Assembly: GCA_948602995.1 (NCBI GenBank)
Contig: CAPEBR010000013.1
Location: 1-64,000, forward strand
Source of the DNA: an uncultured Dorea sp.
Lineage (GTDB): Bacteria > Bacillota > Clostridia > Lachnospirales > Lachnospiraceae
Direction: 5' to 3'
Length of the DNA: 64,000 nt
Part shown: in pieces, positions 51,584 to 59,973 of the stretch
Layout of the letters: every line of letters begins with the position of its first letter
Numbering within the stretch: the stretch's first letter is position 1
The notes under the pieces: generated by a model
What the model saw: the letters and a program-made list of their open reading frames with translations, nothing else
What the model was told of the DNA's origin: nothing
Database searches by the model: none
Translations under genes and position numbers: made by a program

Positions 51584-51749
51584 CTAGAGCGTGTTTGAAA
51601 ATTCATTCCTGCCATCTGCACGCCCCACTTTGCGGCTAATTTGCCCCGCATTCAGTCAGCGTAGCCCGCTACGCCTCCTTCATTTGGGGCAAATTCCCCA
51701 CAATTTGTGACGCACATTTGGCAGAAAGCAATTTTCAAACACGCTCTAG
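51584..51749. repeat. Complete 166-bp MITE-like element with terminal inverted repeats
   Basis: The element is bounded by CTAGAGCGTGTTTGAAAATT (51584-51603) and its exact reverse complement AATTTTCAAACACGCTCTAG (51730-51749). Inside, TTTGCCCCGCATTCA-like (51640-51655) pairs with TTCATTTGGGGCAAAT (51679-51694), with GCGTAGCCCGCTACGC at the centre, so the whole element can fold into a long hairpin. It has no coding capacity. Partial copies lie at 1-54, 19329-19459 and 54991-55032. Confidence 0.88.
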
Positions 51750-51773
51750 GGTCATGTTTTTACATGCCTGACA

Positions 51774-53222
51774 CTACTCACTTTTTTTCCCGATATAATA
51801 AAATCCTTTACATTCTTCCAGCAGTACTTTTACATAAGAACCTATAAGCTTGGCTTCTCCCGGAAAATGCACCAGCAGATTATTACTGAGTCTTCCGGTA
51901 ACCATCGTCTTGTCATGCTCACTGAGTTCCTCCACCAGAACCTCCTGGACCGTTCCCTCATGCACAGAGCATGCGTGTGCGGCAATCTCCTGCACCTCCT
52001 TAAGGAGCCGGTCAAAGCGGTCCCGGATCACATTCTCCGGCACCTGATTCTCCATTACAGCCGCCGGGGTTCCCGTCCTTTTCGAATAGATAAAGGTAAA
52101 GGCACTGTCATATCTTACCTTCCTCACAACATCCAGTGTCTCCTGAAAATCCTCCTCAGTCTCCCCTGGGAATCCGACAATAATATCTGTTGTAAGAGAA
52201 ATATCCGGCACTGCTTCCCGAAGTCTCCTGACCAGCATAAGATACTGCTCCTTTGTATACCGGCGGTTCATCTTTCCAAGAATCTTTGTGCTTCCTGACT
52301 GCACTGGAAGATGCAGATGCCTGCAGATCTTATCAGACTTTGCCATCACCTGAATCAGCTCCTCTGACAGATCCTTTGGATGGGAAGTCATAAACCGGAT
52401 TCTCCTGATTCCCCTGATCTTCTCAATCTCCCGAAGAAGCTGTGCAAATGTCACCGGGACATCCAGCGTCTTCCCATAGGAGTTCACATTCTGCCCAAGC
52501 AGCATCACCTCACTTACACCATCCGCCGCAAGCCTTTCAATCTCCCGTATAATCGCATCCGGTTCCCGGCTTCTCTCCCGTCCCCTTACATAAGGCACAA
52601 TACAATAACTGCAGAAGTTATTGCATCCAAACATAATATTAACGCCTGATTTAAACGGATATTTCCTTTTGTTCGGGAGATCCTCCACAATCTGGTCCGT
52701 ATCCTTCCAGATATCAATCACCTGACGCCCGGAGTCCATCCTGGCCGCAACAAGCTCCGCAAATTTATATATATTATGTGTCCCGAAGACCAGATCCACA
52801 AACCGGTAGCTTTTCTTAAGCTTCTCCACCACCTCCGGCTCCTGCATCATACACCCGCAGAGCGCAATCATCATCCCGGGATTCTTAGTTTTACGCGGCT
52901 TTAGCTGTCCAAGCCTCCCATACACCCTTGTATTGGCATTCTCCCTTACGGTACATGTATTATAGATCACAAAATCCGCAGTCTCCTCACTGCCCTCATC
53001 ATATCCAATCTCACGCAGCACTCCCCGCAGCTTCTCAGAATCCCTCGCATTCATCTGACAGCCAAACGTCGTAACACACGCAGCCGGACGCCGTCCATTT
53101 TCCTTCACAAACTCCTGAACCCATTCCCGGCATTTCATCATAAAATAATACTGCCTGGCAGGCTCCTCTGCGGGCGGCTCAACACTTACATCTATTTTAT
53201 CTAAATCAATTTCCTGATACAT
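51774..53222 (-). CDS. miaB: tRNA-2-methylthio-N6-dimethylallyladenosine synthase MiaB
   Basis: The 482-residue enzyme adds the methylthio group to i6A37 of tRNA, the product of MiaA. It has an N-terminal UPF0004 domain with three cluster cysteines (TFGCQMN, NTCTVREN, CGCMMQ), the radical SAM motif CNNFCSYC and a C-terminal TRAM domain (about 415-482). The annotated start MYQEIDLDKI gives a 65-residue extra N-terminus usual in Clostridia. Confidence 0.95.
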   Translation of the reverse strand: MYQEIDLDKIDVSVEPPAEEPARQYYFMMKCREWVQEFVKENGRRPAACVTTFGCQMNARDSEKLRGVLREIGYDEGSEETADFVIYNTCTVRENANTRVYGRLGQLKPRKTKNPGMMIALCGCMMQEPEVVEKLKKSYRFVDLVFGTHNIYKFAELVAARMDSGRQVIDIWKDTDQIVEDLPNKRKYPFKSGVNIMFGCNNFCSYCIVPYVRGRERSREPDAIIREIERLAADGVSEVMLLGQNVNSYGKTLDVPVTFAQLLREIEKIRGIRRIRFMTSHPKDLSEELIQVMAKSDKICRHLHLPVQSGSTKILGKMNRRYTKEQYLMLVRRLREAVPDISLTTDIIVGFPGETEEDFQETLDVVRKVRYDSAFTFIYSKRTGTPAAVMENQVPENVIRDRFDRLLKEVQEIAAHACSVHEGTVQEVLVEELSEHDKTMVTGRLSNNLLVHFPGEAKLIGSYVKVLLEECKGFYYIGKKSE

Positions 53223-53323
53223 TTCTCTTGACTTTCTCCCTTACCTGTCATATAAATACAACTTCTTTCGTATGTCATTTATTACCACGATCTGATTCCC
53301 GTTCATCCAATCTTTTATCCCTC

Positions 53324-53506
53324 TCAGACAAACTGATGCAGGGATTCATCATATTCATAGTCAATCTCCTTCAGAAGCATAACAATCGTCTCCCGGTCCG
53401 CCTGTATATCTTCACACAATGCATCAAGAGTATGATACTCATCCCGGATTTTCGTATTCACTACACTCAGCAGCATTACCGGATCTTTCGGTAAATAATC
53501 CATCAT
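53324..53506 (-). CDS. DUF4250 small protein
   Basis: The 60-residue protein carries the DUF4250 signature LPKDPVMLLSVVNTKIRD near the N-terminus, then a helical acidic tail. Its function is unknown. It starts at the TGATG overlap with the fthC stop (one base shared), so it is translationally coupled to fthC. ATG 53506 follows AAAGGA at good spacing; ATG 53503 is an alternative. Confidence 0.85.
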   Translation of the reverse strand: MMDYLPKDPVMLLSVVNTKIRDEYHTLDALCEDIQADRETIVMLLKEIDYEYDESLHQFV

Positions 53507-54063
53507 CAATACATTCCTTTCTCTGTTGCGAGCAGATCCACCCGCACATCTGTCTTTTCCGGCTTTATTCGATCCAAAATCTGGAATTCAAACGCAGCGC
53601 CGATCGTACGTATCTTCCCATGAGCCGCAAGATATCTGTCATAGCAGCCCTTCCCATACCCGATCCGGTTTCCCAGCCTGTCAAATGCAGCCCCCGGAAG
53701 AATCATCAGCCCCTTTTCATCAAAAATAGCCTTCCTTTCTCCCGTTGGCTCCATAATCCCAAAAGTCCCGGATCCAAGCTCTGAAAAAGAACTAATTTCA
53801 TAAAAATCCATCCTCTCCCCGTCCATCCGCGGCACACAGACCCTCTTTCCAGCCCGCCACGCTTCCTCAATCAGTCCCCTCATTCCCACCTCGCCGCGAA
53901 AATCCACATAACAAAATATCATCCTGGCCTCAGCAAACCACGCATGCTCCCTGATCCGCTTCGCAATCGACTGCGTCCCACACTCCCATTCAGAGGCATC
54001 CAGATCCATCCGCAGCTTCAAAATCCTGCGCCTAATGTCCTCTTTTCTTTCCAAACTTCTCAC
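53506..54063 (-). CDS. fthC: 5-formyltetrahydrofolate cyclo-ligase
   Basis: The 185-residue enzyme converts 5-formyl-THF to 5,10-methenyl-THF using ATP. The conserved C-terminal ILPGAAFDRLGNRIGYGKGCYDRYL (key G-x-x-F-D-x-x-G-x-R-x-G-Y-G-x-G-x-Y-D) is intact. The start is uncertain: the GTG at 54063 lies within the preceding DUF896 gene and has no clear ribosome site; a TTG nearby could also serve. It overlaps DUF896 by 32 bases. Confidence 0.92.
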   Translation of the reverse strand: MRSLERKEDIRRRILKLRMDLDASEWECGTQSIAKRIREHAWFAEARMIFCYVDFRGEVGMRGLIEEAWRAGKRVCVPRMDGERMDFYEISSFSELGSGTFGIMEPTGERKAIFDEKGLMILPGAAFDRLGNRIGYGKGCYDRYLAAHGKIRTIGAAFEFQILDRIKPEKTDVRVDLLATEKGMY

Positions 54064-54253
54064 CTAGATCCGTAATGCTCCCATCAGCCTCCACAATCGA
54101 AATGTTATCAAGCTGACTCCTCAGATTCTGCCGGAACGAATCAACATACTCCCTCCGCAGAATCTGCTGCTCCTTCAGTTCCTCCTCACTCAGGCCTTCC
54201 TTTTTAGACTTATGATACAACTCATTAATCCGGGCAATTTTCTTCTCATCCAT
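54032..54253 (-). CDS. DUF896 (YnzC-type) small protein
   Basis: The 73-residue protein matches DUF896: MDEKKIARINELYHKSKKEG and LSEEELKEQQILRREYVDSFR, each shown as key segments (I-N-E-L-x-x-K, E-x-x-E-Q-x-x-L-R-x-x-Y). The Bacillus homologue YnzC is an SOS-operon small protein of unknown function. GGAGGTTTATCGAT precedes the ATG. It is coupled to fthC. Confidence 0.88.
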   Translation of the reverse strand: MDEKKIARINELYHKSKKEGLSEEELKEQQILRREYVDSFRQNLRSQLDNISIVEADGSITDLGEKFGKKRGH

Positions 54254-54322
54254 ATCGATAAACCTCCAAAATCACAGTAACACCATCTTACACCATCTCC
54301 ACGCAGAAGTCAAAGTATAGTT

Positions 54323-54455
54323 GTTACTGTTCATACAGGTCTGTGCATTTACTGCACAGACCGTAAGAAAGTGATTCAGGAGTGAGCAAATCCCATTCGC
54401 GGAGCGAATTTTAGATGGATTTGCGAATGTTACTGGTCACGGAGTGAACAGTAAC
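54323..54455. repeat. Complete 133-bp family-2 hairpin element
   Basis: GTTACTGTTCA (54323-54333) and TGAACAGTAAC (54445-54455) are perfect terminal inverted repeats. Inside are GGTCTGTGCA-TTTAC-TGCACAGACC (54338-54362), the conserved GTAAGAAAGTGATTCAGGAG, ATTCGCGGAGCGAAT (54395-54409), and a final GTTACTGGTCACGGAGTGAA hairpin. Partial copies: 17961-18048, 23065-23131, 43866-43945; short ones: 6389, 11370, 21337. Confidence 0.85.
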
Positions 54456-54540
54456 GTATAGTTAATATTCACTATGAACAATAATGAATAAAAAATAGAA
54501 AAAACGCTGATACTATAATCAAAAAAAAGGAGTTGTCCTT

Positions 54541-54945
54541 ATGCAGAAAAACAAATATGCCATCTACTTCGCCGTACTTTCCGTCAGCGCAGTTCTCATA
54601 ATCACCTGTGCCTACCAGCTCAGCTACTACCGCGCAAAAGAGCGCGCCCAGGAGGCCCGCCTGAAAAAAGAGACTGAAATTACCATAGAAACCGAACAAG
54701 AGCCCGCCCAGGAACCCGAGCAAACCGTTCCCACTGAAGGCGAAGCCCTAAAAGAGGACTGTTACTATCTCATGGAAGTAAACGGATACATTGTCGTCTA
54801 CCAGAGCGACAAAAAAACCCCCTACGAATACACCGACATCCTCTACGACGAACTCCCCGAAAAAATCCGAAGCGAAATCCGAAACGGCAAATACATCCAG
54901 AACATCCAGGAACTCTACAGCTTCCTCGAAAACTACTCCAGCTAA
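54541..54945 (+). CDS. Membrane-anchored protein with BofC-C-like domain
   Basis: The 134-residue protein has one N-terminal membrane helix (about 7-26), a low-complexity acidic linker rich in E, P and T (about 35-68), and a C-terminal domain whose layout (YYLMEVNGYIVVY, TDILYDELPEKIR, LYSFLENYSS) recalls the C-terminal domain of BofC, a forespore checkpoint protein in Bacillus. The match is from pattern recall. AAGGAG lies 8 bases from the ATG. It is a plus-strand gene between minus-strand neighbours and uses C-ending codons heavily. Confidence 0.6.
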   Translation: MQKNKYAIYFAVLSVSAVLIITCAYQLSYYRAKERAQEARLKKETEITIETEQEPAQEPEQTVPTEGEALKEDCYYLMEVNGYIVVYQSDKKTPYEYTDILYDELPEKIRSEIRNGKYIQNIQELYSFLENYSS

Positions 54946-54990
54946 CACACAATCCCGGGCAAATTCCCTTATTCCCTGCACAGACACAAA

Positions 54991-55032
54991 TCGAGCGCAT
55001 TTGAAAATTCATTCAAGCCACCTGAACTCCCC
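54991..55032. repeat. Diverged left end of a family-1 MITE-like element
   Basis: 34 of 42 bases match the left end of the complete element (51585-51626), including GCATTTGAAAATTCATTC against GTGTTTGAAAATTCATTC. No right end is found nearby. It lies directly before the 287-bp palindrome and may be a solo remnant or a boundary. Confidence 0.65.
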
Positions 55033-55064
55033 TCCTCCCCACACAGCCCTCCTGCGAAAGCCAC

Positions 55065-55351
55065 GGTGAGGAAACCGGGTGGGCGGCGGTGCGCGGGTAT
55101 GCTTTCTCCGGCCTGCGTTTGGAGGGCGTGTTACAATCCGTTTATGAAAAGAGGCGGTTATCCGGGATCGCCCCCTGTACTTCAAGTACAGGAGGCGAGG
55201 ACAGCTGAGACGAGAATTCATCAAGAATTCTTGTCTCAGCTGTCCGGTATCCCGAATAACCGCCTCTTTGAATGCTACGGATTGTTCACGCCCGGAAAAG
55301 CAGAGCGGAGAAAGCATACCCGCGCACCGCCGCCCGCCCGGTTTCTTCACC
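55065..55351. repeat. 287-bp compound palindrome
   Basis: The outer arms 55065-55110 and 55306-55351 (about 46 bp) are near-perfect reverse complements with GCGGCGGTGCGCGGGTATGC at their core. Next come AAAAGAGGCGGTTATCCGGG (55147-55166) against ATCCCGAATAACCGCCTCTT (55249-55268), then GGACAGCTGAGAC (55199-55211) against GTCTCAGCTGTCC (55233-55245) extended through GAATTC, and a small CCTGTACTT-CAAGTACAGG hairpin on one arm only. The arms are GC-richer than the surroundings. The mirrored translations in the two strands are a by-product of the palindrome. Confidence 0.88.
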
Positions 55352-55368
55352 ACCCAGGCATCCACCCA

Positions 55369-57027
55369 TCACCTAAAGAGCCCCGCCTTCCTGCACACTC
55401 TTACCAGCAAGGCTCCTTTCGGCATCTCATACATCTCCTGCTCGCTCACTCCGCCAAGCATGACAAGCGCCATTGCATACACAACGACAGCCACCGGAAG
55501 CGCCACCAGTGTAGCCACCTGTGTACTGCTAAACAGTTCAAACAACAGATGGATTCCCAGTGCAGTCACCCCCATAATGACTGAGGCAACTGCCGGAATA
55601 ATAAATGTCTTCTGCTGCTCCTGCACATAACCGATCTGCATTCTAAGGGAATGGGCATTGAGAATACTCGTAGACCCGGAAAATACAATCCTGCTTAACA
55701 CAACTGCATAGATCCCCCACCGGAACACAACCAGCATTACAAAGAGGGAAATCGTGTACAGCACAAGAGAAATCGTTGCATTCTTTACTGGGGCCATCAT
55801 ATTATCAAGTCCCTGAAGCACCGCATTGGTAACCGTGGACAGACAATAAAATACAACCGACAAAGCCCCTAACTGCAGCATCAGCCCCCCCACCTTATTA
55901 TCCTGTGTAAAAAACAAGAGATCAAGAATGGGTTCTGCCAGTACAATAAACCCTGCAGCACAGGGAATTGCAATCATCATATTAAACTTTGTTACTAGCT
56001 GGATCTTATTATGTACCTGTTTTCTGCTCCCGGTCTGGGCAGCAGTTACAATTGCCGGGATCAGGGAAGCACCCAGGGAATACGCGATGGAGATCGGAAC
56101 ATTAATCAGGGTATCATACTTCCCATTCAGAATGCCGATCAGGGAGGTATACTCTGTCGCCTTATGACCCTGTACAGACATAATCTTTGCAAACATGGCA
56201 TTATCAATCACTCCGCACAGATTATATACTGTAGAGCTTAGGATTACCGGTGCAATGGTAATAAACAGAATCTTGTAGATTCTCCTGAAACTTTCCTTCC
56301 TGTGTCCCCGGTCTCTGCGCATCTTCCGTTTTAGAATAGTCTTATATACCGCATAGACAAACAACAGGAACAGCAGTGCAGACAACGCCCCTATGACCGT
56401 TCCGAGAGTACCGCCCGCCGCCGAATAGGCTGCGCCATAGGAATCGTTTCCCCGTATCTTTGCCACATCCATGCCCACCTGAAACAGCATATATGCCCCG
56501 GCGATGCTGACGCCTGCATTTACAATCTGCTCCAGCACCTGGGAAAATGCGGTTGGAATCATGGAACCATTTCCCTGGAAAAAACCGCGCATGACTCCCA
56601 GGATCGCTACAACCAGAATACAGGGAGCCAGTACCCTGAGCGCATAAGCGCTGAACTTTACCGACATAATCTGTTCCGCTATAAAACCTGCGCCAAAAAA
56701 AATAGCAGCGCCAACAAGACCGCTGACTATAATGGCAAATGTCATCGCACCGCGGAAGACCCTGTGTGAATTTTTATACTCTCCTCTTGCTACTCTTGCT
56801 GACACAAGCTTTGATACAGCCAGGGGGAGACTGTAGGATGTAAGGGTCAGTGCAATCGAATAAATCTGAAATGCAATACCATAATACCCCATTCCTTCAT
56901 CCCCGATGATATTTACAAGCGGAACCCGGTAGACTGCCCCGATCAGCTTCGTGATCACACCGGCTATTGCAAGAATAGAACCCTGTAAAAGAAAACCTTT
57001 ATCTTTATTATTTCTGTTTCCAGCCAT
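55369..57027 (-). CDS. SpoVB/MurJ-like polysaccharide flippase (MOP family)
   Basis: The 552-residue polytopic protein has about 14 hydrophobic segments and the SpoVB-like N-terminus LLQGSILAIAGVITKLIG with VYRVPLVNIIGDEGMGYYG. The MOP family includes lipid II flippases (MurJ) and SpoVB, needed for spore cortex. The Lachnospiraceae member could serve cell wall or spore cortex; a sporulation-specific role is inference. Its C-terminal end lies 17 bases from the compound palindrome. Confidence 0.88.
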   Translation of the reverse strand: MAGNRNNKDKGFLLQGSILAIAGVITKLIGAVYRVPLVNIIGDEGMGYYGIAFQIYSIALTLTSYSLPLAVSKLVSARVARGEYKNSHRVFRGAMTFAIIVSGLVGAAIFFGAGFIAEQIMSVKFSAYALRVLAPCILVVAILGVMRGFFQGNGSMIPTAFSQVLEQIVNAGVSIAGAYMLFQVGMDVAKIRGNDSYGAAYSAAGGTLGTVIGALSALLFLLFVYAVYKTILKRKMRRDRGHRKESFRRIYKILFITIAPVILSSTVYNLCGVIDNAMFAKIMSVQGHKATEYTSLIGILNGKYDTLINVPISIAYSLGASLIPAIVTAAQTGSRKQVHNKIQLVTKFNMMIAIPCAAGFIVLAEPILDLLFFTQDNKVGGLMLQLGALSVVFYCLSTVTNAVLQGLDNMMAPVKNATISLVLYTISLFVMLVVFRWGIYAVVLSRIVFSGSTSILNAHSLRMQIGYVQEQQKTFIIPAVASVIMGVTALGIHLLFELFSSTQVATLVALPVAVVVYAMALVMLGGVSEQEMYEMPKGALLVRVCRKAGLFR

Positions 57028-57139
57028 ACGTTATTTACTCCATCTCAAAAACAACCGCTTCCTCAGGCACTGCCATTTATTATACTCGCGCCAGATTATC
57101 TGACGCTCCATAAATTACAGTGTCTTGCGCGATGGTTTT

Positions 57140-57634
57140 TTATCGTAATATATTCAGCTTTTCTAAGATCTGTCTCTGAAGCGTCTCCATGACAGACCTC
57201 TCTTCTTCCTCCATATGATCATACCCTGATAAGTGTAACATAGAATGTGCAATTAAAAAAGCAAATTCTCTCCTGGGCGTATGTCCGAACTCCTCAGCCT
57301 GGGAAAGTACCTTCTCCTTGGAGATAACAATATCACCAAGAATCAGCTCTCCTGTCTCCGGATGAAAACAGTCATTCTGCTCTTCCAGGTGAGAAAAATC
57401 TCCCGGTGTCTCATATTCAGTCATCGGAAAGGACAATACGTCTGTAGCCCGGTCTATATGCCGGAATTCCCGGTTCATCTCCCGAATCTGCACGTCCTCG
57501 GTAAGAAGCAGGTTCACCTCCGCCTCATAGGGACACCCGAGTTCATCCAGCACTGCCTCCGCAACCTCTTCTGCCAGTTTCTGACATGCAAATGGAAGTC
57601 TGATACTCCCTTCCTCCTCATAGTAAAGCGTCAT
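57140..57634 (-). CDS. ybeY: rRNA maturation endoribonuclease YbeY
   Basis: The 164-residue protein has the zinc-binding H-S-M-L-H-L-S-G-Y-D-H (H-x3-H-x5-H) and the conserved DRATDVLSFP segment. YbeY takes part in 16S rRNA 3' processing and ribosome quality control. It overlaps phoH by 4 bases (ATGA). Confidence 0.94.
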   Translation of the reverse strand: MTLYYEEEGSIRLPFACQKLAEEVAEAVLDELGCPYEAEVNLLLTEDVQIREMNREFRHIDRATDVLSFPMTEYETPGDFSHLEEQNDCFHPETGELILGDIVISKEKVLSQAEEFGHTPRREFAFLIAHSMLHLSGYDHMEEEERSVMETLQRQILEKLNILR

Positions 57635-58641
57635 GACCTTCTGCTCCTTTTATTCCTGCCGCCTTTTTCCTTTACACGGCTCTTTGACTTCGTTTCATAT
57701 TCCTCATATGCCTTTACAATCTTCTGTACAAGCGGATGCCGGACCACATCCCTGCTTGTCAGGCTGCAGATAGCAATGTCCTCAATATTTTTCACCACAT
57801 TAACCGCCACGTCCAGGCCGGATGTCTGTCCAGGGGCAAGATCCTTCTGTGTGGCATCCCCGGTAATCACAACCTTTGAGCCAAAACCAATCCTGGTAAG
57901 GAACATCTTCATCTGCGCAGGCGTTGTATTCTGCGCCTCATCCAGAATGATAAACGCATGATCCAGCGTGCGCCCCCGCATATAAGCAAGAGGGGCCACC
58001 TCAATCAGCCCCTTTTCCGAGTTCTTTAAAAAGCTCTCCGCCCCCATAATCTGGTACAGGGCGTCATAAAGCGGCCTTAGATAAGGATCGATCTTGCTCT
58101 GAAGGTCTCCTGGAAGAAATCCAAGCTTCTCTCCTGCCTCGATGGCAGGCCTTGTAAGGATGATCCTGCCCACTTCATTATTTTTAAAGGCCGTAATCGC
58201 CATAGCCATGGCAAGATACGTCTTTCCTGTTCCGGCAGGACCAAGACCAAACACAATCATCTGTTTCCTGATCGCATCCACATACTTTTTCTGTCCGAAG
58301 GTCTTAGGCTTAATTGGCTTTCCCTGAAGCGTATGGCATATAATATCCCGGTCAATCTCAAGCACATCCTCGCTGCTGTCCTCCATCACAAGAGAAAGGA
58401 TATAGTCCACATTCTGCTCCTGTATCGTATTTCCACGCATCGAAAGCTCCATAAGCTTTGCGAGCACAGTACGTGCCCGCTCTGTCCGTACCGGATCCCC
58501 CACGATCTTTACATTCTCTCCCCTTGCAATCAGAGAGACCTTAAGTGTTCTTTCAATCTTCTTCGCATATACGTCAAACTGTCCGAAAACATTCGCCTCA
58601 TGTTCGGCCGGTATCTCAATCACTGTCTCCGCTATTCCCAT
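57631..58641 (-). CDS. phoH: PhoH-family ATPase
   Basis: The 336-residue protein has Walker A GLGPAGTGKTYLAM (about 135) and Walker B AFIILDEAQNTTP, followed by KVVITGD, the PhoH core. An N-terminal region (about 1-75) may be KH-like. PhoH-family proteins are linked to RNA metabolism; ybeY next to phoH supports that. It follows yqfD by 4 bases. Confidence 0.93.
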   Translation of the reverse strand: MGIAETVIEIPAEHEANVFGQFDVYAKKIERTLKVSLIARGENVKIVGDPVRTERARTVLAKLMELSMRGNTIQEQNVDYILSLVMEDSSEDVLEIDRDIICHTLQGKPIKPKTFGQKKYVDAIRKQMIVFGLGPAGTGKTYLAMAMAITAFKNNEVGRIILTRPAIEAGEKLGFLPGDLQSKIDPYLRPLYDALYQIMGAESFLKNSEKGLIEVAPLAYMRGRTLDHAFIILDEAQNTTPAQMKMFLTRIGFGSKVVITGDATQKDLAPGQTSGLDVAVNVVKNIEDIAICSLTSRDVVRHPLVQKIVKAYEEYETKSKSRVKEKGGRNKRSRRS

Positions 58642-58645
58642 TCAA

Positions 58646-59959
58646 CTATTCTCCTGACTGTTCATTTTCCTCCTCCGGCGCCTTCACCTCCACCGGCTTT
58701 GACGGCTTCCTGGTTCCCACCGGCATAATTACAGTTAGAGTCCCCTTTGCCGTGGCTTCTTTGGACCCTGTGTATATTTTAACATTATTCCCAATAATTT
58801 CTACCCCTTTTTCACTTAAATCTTCGCAATATCGTGAAAATCTTTCTGTCAGAATCGTCTGGAGCTCCTTTTTCTTATATTTTTTCTCATCCAGGGTATA
58901 GGGAACCACCCTTTTCTCCCCGAAAAAGACAGGCAGATAAAAATTATCAAAAAGCTTTACCTGCTTTTCCGATGAATAATGTTCACAATGCTCATAATCA
59001 TTCTTAAGCCAGCCCAGGCTCAGCCTGAACTCTCCGAGCCTTAGGAAATATTCCCGTCTCTCTACATATTCCGGCACCTTCAGCTTGTTCGCAATTCTTT
59101 TTTTCTTTTCATAAGTAAGGCTCTGTTTATCCTCATAGGCGATCTTTGTCTTTCCAAGAATATCCGCATCAGATTCCTGGTACTGATAAGAGACAGTCTC
59201 ACCGGCATCATTGTTCACGGGAATCTGTCCTGATACAAGAATATCTCCTTTTTTTATCTTTTCACCTTCCCTGATCTTTGGAACTCCCCGCCTTGTAATA
59301 ATACTTGTTACCGTGCAATTCCGGTCAGCCACAATATCTGTAGGCTGAACCTCCCTGCCGCTTTCTGTTTCCGCTTTTTTTTCTTCACGCTGGTCCCCAG
59401 TCTTTTCATTCTCTGGTATCACATCCTGATTTTCCTTTACCTGGATAATCAGCCTGGTCCCTTCAATGGATGCGGACACCCAGATAATATCGTCATATTC
59501 CCTGCGGATATCTTTTACAATTCTTCCGCAATTCACATCTGAAAGCAGCATTCCGTTTTTCACAGCCTTTGTTCCCAAAAATTCCAGAAGAGTCTCGTCT
59601 GTTCTTGTCAGGTTCCCGCGGATGTCAATACTCCAGACAAATTTCGACAGTGTATAGATTAAGAGAAAGAAAAGACCCGCTCCTGCAAAAAAAAGTTTTC
59701 GCCTGCGGTATCTATATAGGAAAAAGGGGAAACCCTCCCGGCGTATGATCACAACCTTTGCCCCTGTCTTACGCACAATGGGCCTGATCTGCCGGAATCC
59801 CCTGATACTGATATTCATCTCATATGCATTGGCCGCCGGGCTCATGTTCCACAGACGGATTCCTCTGTGCCGGCATGCATTGAGAAAGCGTTCCGCCGAG
59901 TAACCGACAACACGTATACGCAGATATCCCCGGATATACTGAAGAATCTTAAATATCAC
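58646..59959 (-). CDS. yqfD: Sporulation protein YqfD
   Basis: The 437-residue protein has an N-terminal segment with GYSAERFLN and a membrane helix (about 88-108; FFAGAGLFFLLIYTLS), then an extracytoplasmic region containing VWSIDIRGN and LIIQVKEN, and ends in a Glu-rich tail. YqfD is a sigma-E-dependent sporulation protein in Bacillus, with a membrane-bound, presumably forespore-surrounding location. The GTG at 59959 follows GGAGGCGGCACAA. Confidence 0.92.
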   Translation of the reverse strand: MIFKILQYIRGYLRIRVVGYSAERFLNACRHRGIRLWNMSPAANAYEMNISIRGFRQIRPIVRKTGAKVVIIRREGFPFFLYRYRRRKLFFAGAGLFFLLIYTLSKFVWSIDIRGNLTRTDETLLEFLGTKAVKNGMLLSDVNCGRIVKDIRREYDDIIWVSASIEGTRLIIQVKENQDVIPENEKTGDQREEKKAETESGREVQPTDIVADRNCTVTSIITRRGVPKIREGEKIKKGDILVSGQIPVNNDAGETVSYQYQESDADILGKTKIAYEDKQSLTYEKKKRIANKLKVPEYVERREYFLRLGEFRLSLGWLKNDYEHCEHYSSEKQVKLFDNFYLPVFFGEKRVVPYTLDEKKYKKKELQTILTERFSRYCEDLSEKGVEIIGNNVKIYTGSKEATAKGTLTVIMPVGTRKPSKPVEVKAPEEENEQSGE

Positions 59960-59973
59960 TTGTGCCGCCTCCT

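Noticed and set aside
55009..55584. Open frames on both strands with near-identical protein text (KPGGRRCAGMLSP)
   Set aside because: The mirrored translations are a direct result of the 55065-55351 palindrome; there is no ribosome site or family match.
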